A stretch of DNA of 64,000 nt, taken from Erinaceus europaeus (lineage: Eukaryota; Chordata; Mammalia; Eulipotyphla; Erinaceidae). How positions within the stretch are numbered: the stretch's first letter is position 1; each line of letters starts with the position of its first letter. The stretch lies in NCBI RefSeq assembly GCF_950295315.1, contig NC_080166.1, positions 100,232,999 through 100,296,998 on the forward strand, given 5' to 3'. Shown one piece after another: positions 10,852-22,732 of this stretch. A program made the position numbers and the translations under genes. The notes beneath the pieces are model-generated. The model worked only from the letters and a program-made list of their open reading frames with translations, searched no databases and was not told the DNA's origin.

Positions 10852-11946
10852 CCCACACCTATGGACATCTAATCTTTGATAAGGGGGGCCCAAAGGATTA
10901 AATGGAAAAAGAGGCTCTCTTCAATAAATGGTGCAGGGAAAACTGGGTTGTAACATGCAGAAGAATGAAATTGAACCACTTATCTCAACAGAAACAAAAA
11001 TCAACTCCAAATGGATCAAAGACCTAGATGTCAGACCAGAAACAATCAAATAATTAAAGGAAAACATTGGTAAAACAGTTTCCCACCTATACCTCAAGGA
11101 CATCTTTGATGAATCAACCCAATTGTAAGGAAGACTAAAGCAGAAACAAACCAATGGGACTACATCAAATTGAAAAGCTTCTGCACATCCAAAGAAACTA
11201 TTAAACAAAGAGACCCCTCACAGAATGGGAGAAGATCTTCACATGCCAGACATCAGACAAGAAACTAATCACCAAAATATATAAAGAGCTCAGCAAACTT
11301 AGCACCAAAAAAGCAAATGACCCCATCTAAAAATGGGAGAGGATATGAACAAAACTTTCACCTCAGAGGAGATCCAAAAGGCTAAGAAACATATGAAAAA
11401 CTGCTCTAGGTCACTGATTGTCAGAGAAATGCAAATTAAGACAACACTAAGATACCACCTCACTCCTGTAAGAATGGCATACATCAAAAAGGACAGCAGC
11501 AACAAATGCTGGAGAGGTTGTGAGGACAGAGGAACCCTTTTACATTGCTGGTGGGAATGTAAATTGGTACAGCCTCTGTGGAGAGCAGTCTGGAAAACTC
11601 TCAGAAGGCTAGACATGGACCTTCCATATGATCCAGTAATTCCTCTCCAGGGTTATACCCCAAGGACTCCATAACACCCAACCAAAAAGAGGTGTGTACT
11701 CCTTTGTTCATAGCAGCACAATTCATAATAGCTAAAACCCGGAAGCAACCCAGGTGCCCAACAACAGATGAGTGGCTGAGAAAGCTGATGTATATATACA
11801 CCACGGAATACTATGCAGCTATCAAGAACAATCAACCCACCTTCTCTGACACATCTTGGACAGAGCTAGAAGGAATTATGTTAAGTGAGCTAAGTCAGAA
11901 AGATAAAGATGAGTATGGGATGATCCCACTAATCAACAGAAGTTGA
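10852..11946 (+). pseudogene. L1 ORF2 C-terminal third
   Basis: The last third of L1 ORF2 is readable across frames. Early blocks are broken by stops. 11333-11674 reads as [20 protein letters not shown] and [20 protein letters not shown], and 11692-11946 as AAIKNNQPTFSDTSWTELEG and ends at the natural stop. At least one frameshift lies near 11675. Endonuclease and reverse transcriptase domains are absent, so it is non-functional. Confidence 0.85.
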
Positions 11947-13293
11947 CTAAGAAGATCTGAAAGAGAAACTAAAAGCAGGACCTGACCAAATTGTAATAGG
12001 GCACCAAAGTAAAAACCCTGTAGTGAGGGGTAGACATGCAGCTTCCTGGGCCAATGGGGGGAGGGAGTGGGTGGGAGAGATGGGTCACAGTCTTTTGGTG
12101 GTGGGAATGGTGTTTATGTACACTCCTAGCAAAATATAGACATATAAATCACTAGTTAATTAACACGAGAGGGGTAAAATTAATTGTATGTCAAAGATTT
12201 TCAAAACACAAACTGAATCTTTTCTCAATACATGCAGTGTATTTGATATGCGGACTCTCTCAAAACCCTAGACCAAGTATATCAGAAGCATCCAATAGCA
12301 CAGCTATATAAAAGAAACTGGGTACTGTACAGCAAACCATAACAAAAGGACTTTTCAAAGTTAACCCAATTACCAACTAATGTGGTGATAACATTAACTA
12401 TCGATTGTCTTTTTGAACCCTAAGACAGCAGGAACCTCTCATCTCCACTATAGAGCCCCTACTTCCCCCAGTCCTGGAACCCTTGGATAGGACCCACTTT
12501 CCCGTATGCCTCTCCCAATCCATATCAAATAATATTGCATCTGCCGATCACAACCTAACCAACGCAATGATTGCCACCTCAACATCTTTCACTTCAGACA
12601 GTCCAGAGACTTCACATGTGGAATGACAACCCTTCAGCTTCATTACTCGGGTGAGACCTTTTCTTTCATAGTATTCTCTAATTTCATCTCAGGTGGTTCA
12701 CTTTCTAACAAAGTCCCAAAACCTAGATATACACCAGTTTCTGTGAGAGAGAGCATATCTTCACACGTATCTATAAACTACTGCAAAATATATACCTGAA
12801 AGCAGAATTACACTAGAGTTTGCAGTGAGTACCCCCCTAACACTTCCTCTCCACTATTCCAAGCTTTGGGTCCATGATTGCTCAACAATTTGTTTGGCTT
12901 CATATGTTAACTCTCTTTTCAGTCACCAGGTTCCAGATGCCATCAGGATGCTAGCCAGGCTTCCCTGGATTGAAGACCCCACCAATGTGTCCTGGAGCTC
13001 AGCTTCCCCAGAGACCCACCCTACTAGGGAAAGAGAGAGGCAGACTGAGAGTATGGACTGACCAGTCAACGCCCATGTTCAGCGGGGAAGCAATTACAGA
13101 AGCCAGACCTTCTACCTTCTGCAACCCTCAATGACCCTGGGTCCATGCTCCCAGAGGGATGGAAAATGGGGAAGCTATCAGGGGAGGGGTGGGATATGGA
13201 TATTGGGTGGTGGGAATTGTGTGGAGTTGTACCCCTCCTACCCTATGGTTTTGTTAATCCTTTCTTAAATAAAAAAATAAAATAAAGTAAAAT
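10852..13293 (+). mobile_element. Young 5'-truncated L1, 2.4 kb
   Basis: It starts inside ORF2 (cccacacctatggacatct), runs through the ORF2 stop near 11946 and the full 3' UTR to an A-rich tail at 13268-13293. An imperfect 14-bp TSD (aaaattatactctg / aaaatcatagtctg) lies at 10838-10851 and 13294-13307. This is the best uninverted reference in the window for the young L1 3' end. Confidence 0.88.
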
Positions 13294-13440
13294 AAAATCA
13301 TAGTCTGGGAAGATAGTGTGAGAGTTGATAATAGGACTAAAAAGCTGGATAAAGGCAGAGAGTAGCCTTTTTCCCATACTTTTTCCAAGTATGGGAAAAG
13401 TATATACATACGATTAACAGTAAAACTCTACCAATCTAAT

Positions 13441-13713
13441 TTTTTAAATTTTTAAATATTTATTTATTTTCCCTTTTGTTGCCCTTGTTGTAGTTATTAT
13501 TATTGTTGTTATTGATGTTGTCGTTGTTAGGACAGAGAGAAGTGAAGAGAGGAGGGAAAGACAGAAAGGGGATGAGAAACACTTGCAGACCTGCCACACC
13601 TCCTGTGAAGCGACTCCCCTGCTGGTGGGAAGCTGGGGGCTCAAACCGGGAACCTTACTCAGATCCTTGAGCTTTGTGCCACGAGCTACCCACTACACTA
13701 CCACCCGACTCCC
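13441..13713 (-). mobile_element. SINE-A copy, antisense
   Basis: The tail complement tttcccttttgttgcccttg is followed by a TTATTG-rich spacer, gacagagagaagtg, the cagacctgcc...cccctgctggtggg body and a head ending cacccgactccc. Flanking copies of the target (accwatctaatt) lie at 13430-13440 and about 13714-13725. Confidence 0.85.
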
Positions 13714-13727
13714 ACCTATCTAATTCT

Positions 13728-13875
13728 TTTTTTTTAAAAAAAGATTTATTTATTTATGAGAAAGATAAGAGGAGAGAAAGAAACAGACATCACTGGCATA
13801 TGTGCTGCTGGGGATCAAACTCATGACCTCATGCTTGAGGGTCCAAAGCTTTACCACTGCGCCACCTACTGGACC
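13728..13875 (-). mobile_element. SINE-D copy, antisense
   Basis: It has the same structure as 9025-9175, ending cactgcgccacctactgg. Its right flank repeats the target aatctaattct again, so SINE-A and SINE-D used the same site in succession. Confidence 0.85.
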
Positions 13876-13889
13876 ACCCAATCTAATTC

Positions 13890-15633
13890 TTATGTGTCAA
13901 ATAAAATGAAAATTGACTGTTAGCAATAGATGATTATTGTAAACTTACTAAGAAGAGAGTAGATTAAAGCCTTTCTGCTTTAAGAGAAGTTAAAAGAGTT
14001 TGGGGGGGAAAGGAAAGAGTAAAAACTGGGTTTTTGCTATAAAGGGGGCCAAAGGAATGAAGTGATAAATGACGTAGGGTCTTAATAAAGCTCATACTAA
14101 TGATGGATCAAACTGCCTGCTTGATGAACATGTGTTAGAAATAGCGACAGCATATTTACATTGTATACTATATCTAATATACCAAATCTATGCATGGAAA
14201 GATGATACAGAAGAGTGAGGAGAACACTGCTGAAGTGCTATGGCTTAGTGCTCTTGTAGAGGTTCAGTCTAGATAGAAATTTGGTAAGACACTCTCTGAA
14301 AATAGGTGGAAAGAAGAACCTGTGAGACAAACTGATGAATTGGTTGCTTTGCTGGTAGAGTCTGTGAAGTGCTCTGCAGATGGTTTCAGTTTTCACAGTG
14401 AAGCAGGATGTAAGAGATTATTGTGAGGATTGGACACACATAGAACAAAGAGTTCCTTTTGTTACTGAAATAACAAATTGACATAAAATATCCATTTCAT
14501 GTTAATATTTAAAGAAAGATGGTTACAAATGCTATGTTGGACATAACTCCACTTTTCTGGTCTATTGAACTGAGCAGTAATATGACTTATCATTATTATT
14601 TTTACTATTGCTATTATTTAAAGTGAAAAGACCTTGTGTTGAGTCTGAATCCCAAACCAAAAGTAGAAGAAAGGAAAGGACACTTGGAAACCTTAGACAC
14701 AAGATTTAGGGTAAAATCAAAGGCCAACCCATAATAAACTGCACATAAAATTGGAAGCAGTGCAGGGGAGGATAATTGGATGAACAACTCAAAGAAATGA
14801 ATCTATATTTATAGGCCTTTCTGATGCCTTTTATATGAGTTGCAGGGTGGAACATGGCAAAGTTGAAGCTTTAAAAGGGAAAATAAGACTTTTACACTCC
14901 CCATGTAAATCTGTATTGATTACTGGATTGGTTATTGTAACCTATCCCATGGACTCTTCAGTTCATACATGCCTATTATGTACATACAATAAGCAGTAAT
15001 ATTCATCAGATGATTTGTTGCAATGGTCCTAGAGAACTCCCGTTTACTGTAGTTTATTAAAGTTTACAAATTTCTAATCGAGCACGTGAGTTGTTCAGAG
15101 ATTAAATACAAGAGTGCTTTGTAACATCTGAAGTGATCTCAGAACTTGAGAGGGGTAAACTGTATGAGGACTATTTTTGGTAACTGGTAAATTGGAATCA
15201 AAAGAAATTTATGAGTTAGAATAACTTCTAAAGACGGTTTGAACTTTTAAGTTAAAATTACAGAATGTATCAAGACTTTGTAAAATATATTGTTCTGTCA
15301 ATATTTTATTTCTGCATTATCATTTGTTATGATCTTGATCCACGTCCATTAAAAAATTTGCTTTTGAAAGTTTCAATTCAACCTTACGAGTGCATTTGAA
15401 TATTCAATCTATATGTTCTGTTGTTTCCTGTAGCTATTAAAGGTCTATAATTCTTTCTTTTTGATGTTTCTTTTCAATTTAAATATAAACTAATGCAACT
15501 TTGACAAATAGTGATTAACATAAAGAACTTTCATTCAATACAACTCTCAATCTCCTATACTTATTTTTGCACTATTTATAACCACAAGCAAGACAATGTT
15601 CACCTCAGACTTCATTTTTTCTTTACCTTATAA
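13890..15633. other. Unique DNA, about 1.7 kb
   Basis: No repeat family, gene or RNA is recognisable by eye. It is AT-rich without long open frames. Confidence 0.4.
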
Positions 15634-15832
15634 TTTTTTTGTTATCTTTATTTATTGAATAGAGATAGCCAGAAATTGAGAGTAAAGGGGAGGATAGAGA
15701 GGAAGAGAGACATATACAGTACTGCTTCACCACTTGGGAAGTTTTCCCTCTTCAGGTCGGGACCAGGGCATTGAATCTGGGTCCTTGCCATTGTGATATG
15801 TGAGTTTAACCAAGTGTGCCAACACCCAGCAC
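15634..15832 (-). mobile_element. SINE-B copy, antisense
   Basis: A TTTATTTATTGAATAGAGATAG tail complement precedes a GA-rich body, tactgcttcaccacttgggaag and a decayed head ending gccaacacccagc. Confidence 0.75.
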
Positions 15833-15992
15833 CTATTTTTCTTTATCTTTTCCTCTTTTATATCTTCCCTTTTAACACATTGCATTCATGTATATGTGTG
15901 TGGAGAGTTAGAGAGGGGAAAAAGGAAAGAAGGAGAATGTTCTTAAAGAATTGACTTGTAAGACTAAGTAATCATAGAAGTTTAAAATTTGA

Positions 15993-16248
15993 GAGCCCAG
16001 TGGTGGCATAGTCGGAAGAGTATGTATATTACCATTGCTTGAGGGCCTGAGTGCAGGCCACTGCTCTCTACCTGCACCGGGGGAAACTGTACCAATGGTG
16101 GAGCAGGGCTAAAGGTGTCTCTCTTTCTCCCTCTTCCTTTCCGTCTATTTCTTCTTCTCTTTTTTTCTACCATAATTAGAAATAAAGAAGTGATGGAGTT
16201 GTGTAGGCATCAAGCTCCAGTAACAGTCCTGGTATAAGAAAAAAAAAA
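15993..16248 (+). mobile_element. Composite SINE with A-rich tail
   Basis: A SINE-B-like head (cccagtggtggcatagtcgg) and CT-rich body are followed by an added module (gcatcaagctccagtaacagtcctggt) and an A-run. The module complements the left block of the antisense composites at 18.3, 23.1 and 52.4 kb. Confidence 0.65.
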
Positions 16249-16860
16249 GTTCAAAATTGACAGGAGAAGCTAGCAGGCTGAAGTCACAGGAAAAGTCAGT
16301 GCCGCAGTTTAAGTATGAGAGTTATTCACTGGAAGAAATTCTTCTTAGTTGGTGGAGGACAGTCTGTTCTAATCAAGTTTTCAAATGACTGTCTGAGGTC
16401 TCCTCACAAAATAGAAGGTAATCTGCTTTGCTGCTGTATAACCACCCATTTAAATGGCAATCCCATCTAAAAGAACTCAAAGAAATAAATAGGTAGATGT
16501 TTAAACACATATAGAACATGCAGGAGCATAGAAAAAAATAACCACATATCTGGTTACTATGACCTAGCAAAACTGACACCTAGTTAATCATCACATTCTA
16601 AAACTGGCATTCTTGTAGTCAAATTTATCATCACTGAACTCATATTGTAGCTGTTTTATAGGGAGCACAAAAAACACATGGGCAAGAACTAAAACTGAAG
16701 CATCCAGATGGTGTTTACTTAGAAATGTTAAAAATAAATGTATAGTAAATATTTGATCAATTAAAGAAAATACGAAGGGTCTCTCTCCTTGATGCATGAC
16801 TTTGTGGAGCTATGTAAATCTGAGATAAAAATTCCTCACAATAATTTTCTTTGACTAAAT
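16249..16860. other. No feature recognised
   Basis: Unique AT-rich sequence. Short antisense open frames have no recognisable domain. Confidence 0.35.
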
Positions 16861-16864
16861 CTAG

Positions 16865-17025
16865 AGTAGTGGTTAAGCAGGACTGTAGGTTTCTCTCTCT
16901 CTCTTTCTCTCTCTCTCTTGCCATCTTTCTCTTAATTTCTGGCTGTCTCTATCCAAGAAAGAAAGAAAAAAAAAGAGAGGGGGAGGAAGGAAGAAAGAAA
17001 GAAAGAGAAAGGGAGAAAAATTTTT
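16865..17025 (+). mobile_element. SINE-B 3' half with GA-rich tail
   Basis: It begins within the body (agtggttaagcaggactgtagg), continues through CT-rich sequence to ggctgtctctatcc, then an expanded GAAA/GGAA tail. The head is missing, so the copy is 5' truncated. Confidence 0.7.
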
Positions 17026-17404
17026 TAAATTAGGCCATTTTTTGAATCTTGAAATTATCACTCCACCATAATGCAAAATCTCTATAAGTCTGTAATGGCT
17101 ATATGCTACTCTGTGATCTCCTATAATGAGCATTTACTTTATTTCCTAATTTTTGTACTATAAAATAGGTTACAAAGAACATCTTTGTTTACATGTGTGA
17201 TTGTGTGAGTGCTGCTGAGTTTACTTCTCTGACATGGATTACCTGAAGAGGAAGTAAGAGTCTAAGAAATGCACAGACTATATCTTTTTTTTAAAAGAGA
17301 TTTATCTAACATTTACACTTTATTTACGATTTCCCATGTTTCTACCTAATACCCTTTTCCTGTTCTCAGAATGTCCTAATTTTTTGTGTATGCATTTGTT
17401 TCAT

Positions 17405-17506
17405 TTTTGACCATAGCACTGCTTAGGTCTGGCTATTTATGGTGCCGGGGTTGACAGAACCTAGGACATCTCACATATAAGCCCTATGCATTATTACTAA
17501 CCTATA
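17405..17506 (-). mobile_element. Old SINE-C fragment, antisense
   Basis: The order tttgaccatagcactgcttagg, tatttatggtgccggggttga and ctatgcattattactaacc corresponds to a decayed complement of the SINE-C at 6.8 kb. Confidence 0.5.
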
Positions 17507-18257
17507 TCAAGTCTTAGAAAGAAATAATATGTTTTGTTTTTGAGGCTATCATGATTAATAAAATACCTTAAGGATAAAATCTCTACTACTCTTTCCTCTA
17601 CTCCTCTGCCCCTCAGTGATCTTTCCCCAAGTGTCTTCAACTTTTTAACCTGATCTCTGACTAAATCATCTGTGTCTTCCCACTAGTATAGGTACATTCT
17701 AACTTCATGTCAATTCTCTTTAAATATAAGGATAGAAGATTTGGTATACACTAAAAGTTTTCCTCATTAGGAAGAGTTTCTCTCTGGGTTTTCTTAAAAT
17801 ATACTAGCTAATAGTTGAATTTTATTTTATTTTACTCCCACAGATTAAGCCCATTAGTTTGTTTCAATCTACTTTTTTTTAATGATTTCCTGTTTTCTAT
17901 TTCCTTTTGTTTAACAAATGTGATTCCCTTCCTACTAGAGTAAATAGTTCTGTCCCATATCTCTATTTAGTTCAGACAGTTTCTATAAGCTACCACCAAA
18001 CAATGTGACCAGCTGGAATCTTCTTGCTTAGTCATTGGCCAAGGGCTACTCTGGAAAAATTGTGATTTCAGATTAGATCATGAGAAACAGATCTAGAAAA
18101 TGCTAATAGAAACTATACTTTTGGCAACTGGAAAGTAAGTCCTGTTTGGACTGTCAGAGCTACATATCTCTGTGCTTTCCTTATAATTAAGTAATTAAAA
18201 TAAAAACAAATAATTAAAATAAAAGTAATTATCTAATAAGTAATTAAAATAAAAACG
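17507..18257. other. No feature recognised
   Basis: Unique AT-rich DNA. A block of three related ATTAAAATAAAA-type runs occurs near 18185-18255. Confidence 0.35.
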
Positions 18258-18529
18258 TGTTGATATTAGGGTTATCACTGGAGCTTAGTACATGTACAGT
18301 GAATCCACTGCTCCCAGTGGTCATTGCTTTTCCAATTTTTCCCCCTGTTATTTGACAGAGTAGTGAAAAATTAAGGAGTGGGGAATGGAGAAGGAGAGAG
18401 AAAGATACAACATTGCCCACTGCTCCCGACGTTCCCCCCATGTCATAGGTGTGGTCCAGAGACTTCATTCTGGGTCCTTGTACATGGTAATGTGTACTCT
18501 CAACGGGGTATATCACTACCTGACTCCTA
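18258..18529 (-). mobile_element. Old composite SINE, antisense
   Basis: The 3' module ttagggttatcactggagct and the 'gaatccactgctccc' block precede a GA-rich body and a decayed head complement ending tatcactacctgactcc. Confidence 0.65.
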
Positions 18530-18664
18530 AAAGTAAGCATTTTTATAAAATTAAAAAAAATGATTTTTTTTTCTCTAATTCTGTTCTTGAACATGAGGAG
18601 CTCATTTATGACAGTCACAAATTCTAAATGCCAAATAATGAATTCTGTTGATAATATTTAATTT

Positions 18665-19440
18665 TTTAAGTGATTTAAAGTGGTTTACATGATTGCTAGG
18701 TTACAGGGGCATAGTTCCACACCACACTCTACCATCACAGTTCTGTGTCCTCTGTCGCCTAATCTTGATAATTCTTATAAAGTCATAGACTAAGTTTGTT
18801 TTCTCTCTTTTTGGTAAGTTTATCTGTTTCAATTATCTATATTGTACAAATGAATGACACTACTTGGTAGTTGTCTTTAATCATGTTACTTATTTCACTA
18901 GGCATAGATAGCTTTAGTTCCATTTATTTTGTTCCTGAAGGATACAATATCATTTAAAAATTTTTTTTTGTTATTTCCTCTAGGGTTATCATTAGGGCTG
19001 AGTGTCAGCACTATGAACAGTGGGCCCACTGCTCCTAGCAGCCTTTTTTTTTTTTCCATTTCATTTGTTAGGACAGAGAGATATTGAGAAGAGAGGGAGA
19101 GACAGAGAGGGAGAGAAAAAGACATCTGCAGACCTGCTTCACTGCCCGTAAAGCCGCCCCCTTGCTGGTGGGAAGCACGGGTTCCAACCCAGATTCTCAC
19201 ATGGGTCCTTACACTTCGTACTATGTGCACTTAACCGGGTGTGCTACCTCTCCACCCCCTTATCTTTTGAAATCTTAGAGTAACATTCCACTGAATGTAA
19301 ATTCCACAATTTCTTTATCCAGTTACCTGTCCATGGACATTTAGGCTGCTTCCACTCCATATTTACGATGAGTAATGTGACTATGAACATAGAGGTGCAT
19401 ATCTCCTTTCAAATTAGTGTTTGATGAATGATGAGATTTG
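18665..19440 (-). mobile_element. Old L1 3' end/ORF2 remnant, interrupted by a SINE
   Basis: 18665-18955 corresponds to old L1 3' UTR blocks (cagttctgtgtcctctgtc). After the SINE, 19262-19440 resumes with ORF2 C-terminal landmarks such as ttctttatccagttacctgtc and gactatgaacatagaggtgc. It is in antisense and heavily decayed. Confidence 0.6.
18960..19261 (-). mobile_element. SINE-A with extra 3' module, antisense
   Basis: The extra module (ctctagggttatcattaggg...cccactgctcc) is followed by the standard SINE-A body and a head complement ending gtgctacctctccacccc. It interrupts the old L1. Confidence 0.78.
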
Positions 19441-19767
19441 TGTCATTTCTGGGTTGAGTCTGTTTGATGTTGTTCTCTTTGTTTATGGGCCATAGTTTAC
19501 TCATTCTTTGCATTCCTGGTAAATTTTGATAGTTTTATTTTTGAATACTATATTTTATTTTACTACTCGTAGACCCATACATATCGGGATAGTTGATATA
19601 AGGCAAGAATGATATTGTATAATACAGAAGAAAACCTTTTCAATAAATAATATTTGTAATAAATAATAAGTACATTAAAATATTTAGATTAATTGAACCT
19701 ATTCATTAAATAAATAAGCGACTTTTTCCTCATGAAATGGAAAAATCCATTTTATTTATTTTCTTTT
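19441..19767. other. Decayed sequence, possibly L1-derived
   Basis: The string ttgcattcctggtaaatttt resembles an old L1 3' region, but I cannot support a firm call. Confidence 0.25.
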
Positions 19768-20102
19768 AAAATGTGGATTTATTTATTTATTATGTACTGA
19801 TTTGTCACTAGGCTTATTACTAGAGTTTGTTACGTGTATGATGAATGTATCACTCTCAGTGACCTTTCCTTCCTTCCTGCTCTCCTTCCTCCCTTTCTCC
19901 CTTTCTTCTTTTTCCCTTTCTTTTTCTGCTATTTGATAGAATGAGAAGTTTAGAGAGAATGGGGGATATTAAAAGGAGAAAGATATCTGCAGCTCTGCTT
20001 CACTGTTTATAAAGTTTCACCTTTGCAGGTGGAGAGAGGGGCCTGCACCCAGGTCATTGCACATGATGATATGTGTCTTTACCAGGTACACCACAGCATC
20101 AC
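19768..20102 (-). mobile_element. Old composite SINE, antisense
   Basis: A decayed 3' module (gtcactaggcttattactagag) is followed by a TTCC-rich stretch, a GA-rich body with tatctgcagctctgcttcac and a head ending ccaggtacaccacagc. Confidence 0.6.
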
Positions 20103-20128
20103 AAACTAAAAAATACATATATTTTACT

Positions 20129-20388
20129 GGGAGTCGGGCGATAGTGCAGCACGTTAAGCACACGTAGTGAAGCGCGAGGTCCAGCGGAAGGATCCTGGTT
20201 TGAGCCCCGGGCTCCCCACCTGCAGGGGAGTTGCTTCACAGGCAGTGAAGCAGGTCTGCAGGTGTCTGTCTTTCTCTACCCTTCTCTGCCTTCTCTTTCT
20301 CTCTTCATTTCTCTCTGTCCTATCCAATAACAATGACAACTACGACAATAAAACAACAAGGGCAACAAAAGGGAATAAATAAATATTT
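20129..20388 (+). mobile_element. SINE-A copy, near consensus
   Basis: The head gggagtcgggcgatagtgca has A- and B-box-like blocks (B: ggtttgagccccg). It is followed by the caggggagttgcttcac body, a CT-rich region and a tail of ACAAC/AATAAATAAAT. Flanks tacatatattttact and tatatatattttacc suggest an imperfect TSD. Confidence 0.9.
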
Positions 20389-20532
20389 AAGATATATATA
20401 TTTTACCCCTTAAAATATATATATTTTATTTATTTGAGTTTATATTTAAATTACAAACTACATAACATTAGAAATACTAGACTATGAGAAAACATTTATA
20501 AATATGGGATGGGTAAATAAGACACATATTTA

Positions 20533-20628
20533 ATATAAAGGAAATACAAAAGTGTTTAGCATTTAACATAAGAATCCTGAATATAAAGGAAAATACAAAA
20601 GTGTTTAGCATTTAACATAAGAATCCTG
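20533..20628. repeat. 48-bp tandem duplication
   Basis: Units at 20533-20580 and 20581-20628 are nearly identical, with one extra A in the second. The high identity implies a recent duplication. Confidence 0.9.
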
Positions 20629-20699
20629 TTTATGAAGTGACCCCATTTGTGGAGTTAAAAAACAAAAATACAAAGAAGAAAGTACAGTGAGCACAACCT

Positions 20700-21222
20700 G
20701 AAAATTTTTATACCCAGAATATATAAAAAGCTCCTGCACATTTGAATTCAATAATAAGACAATGTAATAGAAAACTGACAAAAGACTTGAATGTAAACTT
20801 ACCAAAAGTTTCTTTTTTTATAATTTTTAAAAATGTATTTTCCCTTTTGTTGCCATTACTTTTTTATTAATGTTGTAGTTATTATAGTTGTTATTATTGA
20901 TGTTGTTGTTTTTGGGTAGGACAGAGAAAAATGGAGAGAGGAGGGAAAGACAGAGAGGGGGAGAGAAAGAAAGACACCTGCAGACCTGCTTCACTACCTG
21001 TGAAGCAATTCCCCTGCAGGTGGGGAGCCCAGGGCTTGAACCAGGATCCTTCCACTGGTCCTTGCACTTCACCACATGTGCTTAACCCACTGCACTACTG
21101 CCCGACTCCCCCAAAAGTTTCTATCCAAGTATTCAACAAGCTTGAAAATCTAATCAAACTTAATAATAGGGAAATCAAAATTAACATGACAATATTATAT
21201 TATAATGCATATCAATTTAACT
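20700..21222 (+). mobile_element. Ancient L1 ORF2 remnant split by a SINE
   Basis: The text ttatacccagaatatataaaaagctcc and gacaaaagacttgaatgt before 20813, and aagcttgaaaatctaatcaa after 21122, follow the order of mammalian L1 ORF2 C-terminal sequence in sense. It is strongly decayed. Confidence 0.65.
20814..21110 (-). mobile_element. SINE-A copy, antisense, with TSD
   Basis: The tail complement ttttcccttttgttgcc, TTATTG spacer, GA-rich body and head ending ctgcccgactccc are all present. A 12-bp TSD, ccaaaagtttct, lies at 20802-20813 and 21111-21122. Confidence 0.93.
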
Positions 21223-21432
21223 AGCAATATCAACAAATGAGTTACCACTGCATTCAACACATGGTCTAATTTCATAAAGAGGAGGTTGGATGTAAGAAGT
21301 CAAATGTTTATGAAATGTTGCATGATTTCATTCTGAAAATTTCAAAAATAGATAAAACATGTCTGCAGGTTTAGACTTTGGAAGAAGTGATTTTGTAACA
21401 TGAGAAATGATGTGTCGTGATTAGAAGTCAGC

Positions 21433-21934
21433 TGTTGGTATGCATGAGACCCCTTCTGTTTCATTTGGTTTAAATCCCCCCTGCTTAACACTATTCTATT
21501 TACATAACCACTTCATTCTATTTACATAACTGCTGTTAACAAGCACCACCCTCCCTCCAGGGCATTGGTGGTTCAGTGATAGAATTCTCACCTGCTCCAC
21601 CCCCTCTCCTTGTCACACCCTGATCCTCTCCTTGTCACACTCTGATTTTCACCATTCACTTTTCTCTCCACCCTCTCTATGTCACATCCTGTTTCCATCC
21701 TACTTGGCAAGTATATATAAAGACAGCATTGTGAGTTTTAGGGTACTTGAGTTTAGCTTAGCTCAGCTTAGATTGCGCTGCGTCCTGCATGAATAAAGAG
21801 ATACTGCGTACAACCCAGCCATGAGTCCCTGGTCGTCTGTTACCCGCCCATGAAGCCAGCCCGGCGAAAACAACATAGCCCGGCGAAAACAACATAGCCC
21901 GGCGAAAACAACATAGCCCGGCGAAAACAACATA
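21433..21934 (+). mobile_element. Solo LTR with amplified 3' terminus
   Basis: It starts tgttggtatgc. A TATA motif lies at 21713-21720 and aataaa at 21792-21797. The U5 'catgagtccctggtcgtctg' block is shared with other LTRs in the window. The end, gcccggcgaaaacaaca, is repeated four times. I see no PBS or internal ERV sequence, and no clean 6-bp TSD, perhaps because the end was rearranged. Confidence 0.75.
21859..21934. repeat. Four exact 19-bp repeats at LTR end
   Basis: The unit gcccggcgaaaacaacata is repeated head-to-tail four times without mismatch at the 3' end of the solo LTR. Confidence 0.95.
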
Positions 21935-22197
21935 AGGGAATCTTTTTCTATTTTATAGTTTATGACAGGATACTCAAGATTAGATATGCTCATGATGGGA
22001 TCATTCATTAAATAGACTACTAGTTATTAATTTATATACTTCATGTATCTGTTATACTCCAATTAATTAGAATGAGAAAAGACTAGGAAGAGGAAGAGCA
22101 AGTAGAGGGAAATAAATTTTTCTAAGCTATTAAGTGATTTAAATAAAAGACATTTAAATTGGAATGCAGAAGTTATGTTAAAGAATACACATATAGA

Positions 22198-22413
22198 GCT
22201 GGGTGGTGATGCACCTAGTTGAGCACATGTTACAATGGGCAAGGACCTGAGTTCAAGTCCACAGTCTCCACCTGCAGGGAGAAAACTTTCAAGTGGTGAA
22301 GCAATACTGCAGGTATCTCTCTGTTTCTCTCCCTCTTCATCACCCCCTTCCACCTCCATTTATGACTATTTCTGTCCAGTAAATAAATAAAGACAATACA
22401 AAAAAAGATTAAA
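22198..22413 (+). mobile_element. SINE-B copy with TSD
   Basis: The head gctgggtggtgatgcacc leads to a full body, CT-rich segment and AATAAATAAAG tail. The 14-bp TSD aatacacatataga lies at 22184-22197 and 22414-22427. Confidence 0.93.
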
Positions 22414-22732
22414 AATACACATATAGATTTATTTTTGGGATCTTCAGTATATTAAGAATAATACCAAAATTTCAAAAAGTTCAAGATTGATGAGGAAAAC
22501 ATTTCAGCTCCAAAGAAGCAAAGCTAAGAGATTTATTATTATTTATTATTCATCAATTCTGGAATTTGGGGTTTTAGTAGATAAAGGTAGAATAACAAAA
22601 TTTCTAAGGGAAAATAGTGTTTACCTGGAATGTTATACAAGACAAACTGTCCATCAGTTAAAAATGTAAACTAAAATTTATTTTCATAACTGAAAGCATT
22701 TCAAGCAACTACTCTCAATGTACTATTTCAGA

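Larger units (their letters stand above)
10143..13430 (-). mobile_element. Old L1 3' UTR, split by a solo LTR and a young L1
   Basis: Fragments at 10143-10307, 10789-10837 and 13308-13430 are colinear with the old L1 3' UTR at about 54.10-54.42 kb. For example, catgacttaactgatttttgc matches the block near 54282, and tagtctgggaagatagtgtg matches that near 54336. The first gap is a solo LTR and the second a young L1. This fixes the order of events: old L1 first, then the two insertions. Confidence 0.75.

Noticed and set aside
20839..21110. tRNA-like heads of the SINEs as possible tRNA genes
   Set aside because: B-box-like motifs are present but the cloverleaf is incomplete and each is fused to a SINE body with TSDs.
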